Shown in pieces: positions 44,643-45,367 of a stretch of DNA of 45,367 nt. The translations under genes were made by a program, and so were the position numbers. The notes under the pieces are model-generated. The model saw nothing but the letters and a program-made list of their open reading frames with translations. It was not told where the DNA came from and ran no database searches. Positions within the stretch are counted from its first letter, which is position 1. Each line of letters opens with the position of its first letter. Source of the stretch: Phlyctochytrium arcticum (taxonomy: Eukaryota > Chytridiomycota > Chytridiomycetes > Chytridiales > Chytridiaceae); assembly GCA_025602905.1 (NCBI GenBank), contig JAHLKI010000064.1, forward strand, positions 1 through 45,367. Direction: 5' to 3'.

Positions 44643-44709
44643 GCAATTGTACCATGGCGTGTACTTTGCGGCTCCGCCCATGGCAATTGTACCATAGCGT
44701 GTACTTTGC
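44643..44709. repeat. Tandem duplication, 27-nt unit at 40-bp period
   Basis: Copy 1 (44643-44669) and copy 2 (44683-44709) begin GCAATTGTACCAT and end GCGTGTACTTTGC, with one difference. A 13-nt spacer separates them. Confidence 0.85.
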
Positions 44710-44798
44710 CTGGCAACGGCGGGTGTACCTCCCGCTTACTTCCCTACGTGACTTTACCGTAAAATGGACGGACTTGGAGCTTCCGGAAGATGGGTAGT

Positions 44799-44851
44799 TG
44801 TGACAGTGCATTGTTCATAAACCTAAGGTTTATGAACAATGCACTGTCACA
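44799..44851. repeat. Perfect 53-bp palindrome (26-bp arms, 1-nt centre)
   Basis: Each base from 44799 to 44824 pairs with 44826-44851 around the A at 44825. The arms begin TGTGACAGTGCATTG and run to CATAAACCT. The next pair outward is mismatched. It could be abutting terminal inverted repeats of a DNA element, a cruciform-forming site or a fold-back assembly artefact. Confidence 0.9.
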
Positions 44852-45367
44852 GGGGGGTTTTACACTAATAAGGAATAAACCATGGTTTACTATGATGAGG
44901 GCTTTTTGGCATCTTTAGGCTCTCAAAAACACCCATTTTTCGACATTCCCGTTACACAGCATACCACAAGATAATCCCTGGTTTACACAGGATTAAAAAT
45001 AATCCTCTCCATAATCCAACAATCGGGTCAACATTCACAAACCGAATCATCTCGCTCCACAATTCATCGACTGAAGCCGCTGCCTTCGGCACTACGGGAA
45101 TTCCAATTCCAATCACAAAAACATAAAACAATCCGTTCGGATTACCCGACCTTACTCCCATCTGGAGATCATCAAGAGGATCAAGATCATCAGTTTTACC
45201 CCCTTCTTCAAAACTCACAAATTTTTCTACATTTTATGGACTTGGCCAAAATTGCCCAAATTTCCAAAGTTTGGATATAGTACCAAACTTCCCACATTTC
45301 CTCCTTATGCGCTCTCCATCATTCATTCTCGGTTTTTCTGGATTCTTTACCTCTACTGTATGTGTAG

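Larger units (their letters stand above)
44594..45367. other. Repeat-bearing right end, no convincing gene
   Basis: It contains the tandem duplication and the palindrome listed separately, a 12-bp palindrome AAACCATGGTTT at 44877-44888, and an 88-codon minus frame at 44952-45218 with moderately protein-like sequence (ASVDELWSEMIRFVNVDPIV). The frame is too short and isolated to call, but it could be the edge of an element continuing outside the window. Confidence 0.4.

Noticed and set aside
1..45367. CRISPR arrays, tRNA and rRNA genes
   Set aside because: No regularly spaced repeats with unique spacers, and no cloverleaf with a GGTTCGA-type T-arm in a consistent context, were found by eye.

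Overview
The window reads as nuclear DNA of a flagellated (zoosporic) fungus, most likely a chytrid. The protein-coding genes are split by many short spliceosomal introns (about 56-89 bp, GT...AG, often with a CTAAC-type branch site). Fungal hallmarks are a SNF5/Sfh1 protein carrying a GATA finger, an Oac1-type carrier and a fungal-type P-loop ATPase. A CEP164-like gene with a WW domain, a protein of the ciliary basal body, argues for an organism that still builds a flagellum. I rebuilt eleven multi-exon genes by hand, and each joins into one uninterrupted frame. A twelfth gene, the intron-free ATPase, carries a one-base frameshift.

Left part (1-6173): a 5'-partial unrecognised protein, then about 4.5 kb of decayed sequence. 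This holds a long frame broken by five stops (2474-4102), a candidate 579-bp MITE with 12-bp terminal inverted repeats (4155-4733) and smaller repeats.

Central gene-dense part (6174-22611): CCR4 deadenylase; mitochondrial 3-hydroxyisobutyrate dehydrogenase (minus, with a probable 8-nt microexon), divergent from UTP14, which has an unusual RGG-rich N-terminus; an EF-hand NADPH oxidase; an unrecognised 252-aa protein (minus); PWP2 (minus), divergent from the P-loop ATPase.

Middle (22612-35832): a gene-poor pyrimidine-rich stretch, then CEP164-like (plus) converging on an Oac1-type mitochondrial carrier (minus), then about 5 kb of element and gene relics. These include a G23...C31 homopolymer pair, a LINE-ORF1-like frame, a retropepsin-like fragment and pieces of a transposase-like protein.

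Right part (35833-45367): Sfh1/SNF5-GATA, dynein light intermediate chain, COQ6 (minus), then a repeat-rich end with a 40-bp-period duplication and a perfect 53-bp palindrome.

The genes are unrelated housekeeping loci in typical eukaryotic arrangement, not an operon. Two functional pairs stand out. UTP14 and PWP2 both belong to the small-subunit processome that assembles around U3 snoRNA. CEP164-like and the dynein light intermediate chain both belong to the microtubule/cilium machinery. HIBADH, the Oac1-type carrier and COQ6 are all mitochondrial. No CRISPR array, rRNA or tRNA gene was recognised.
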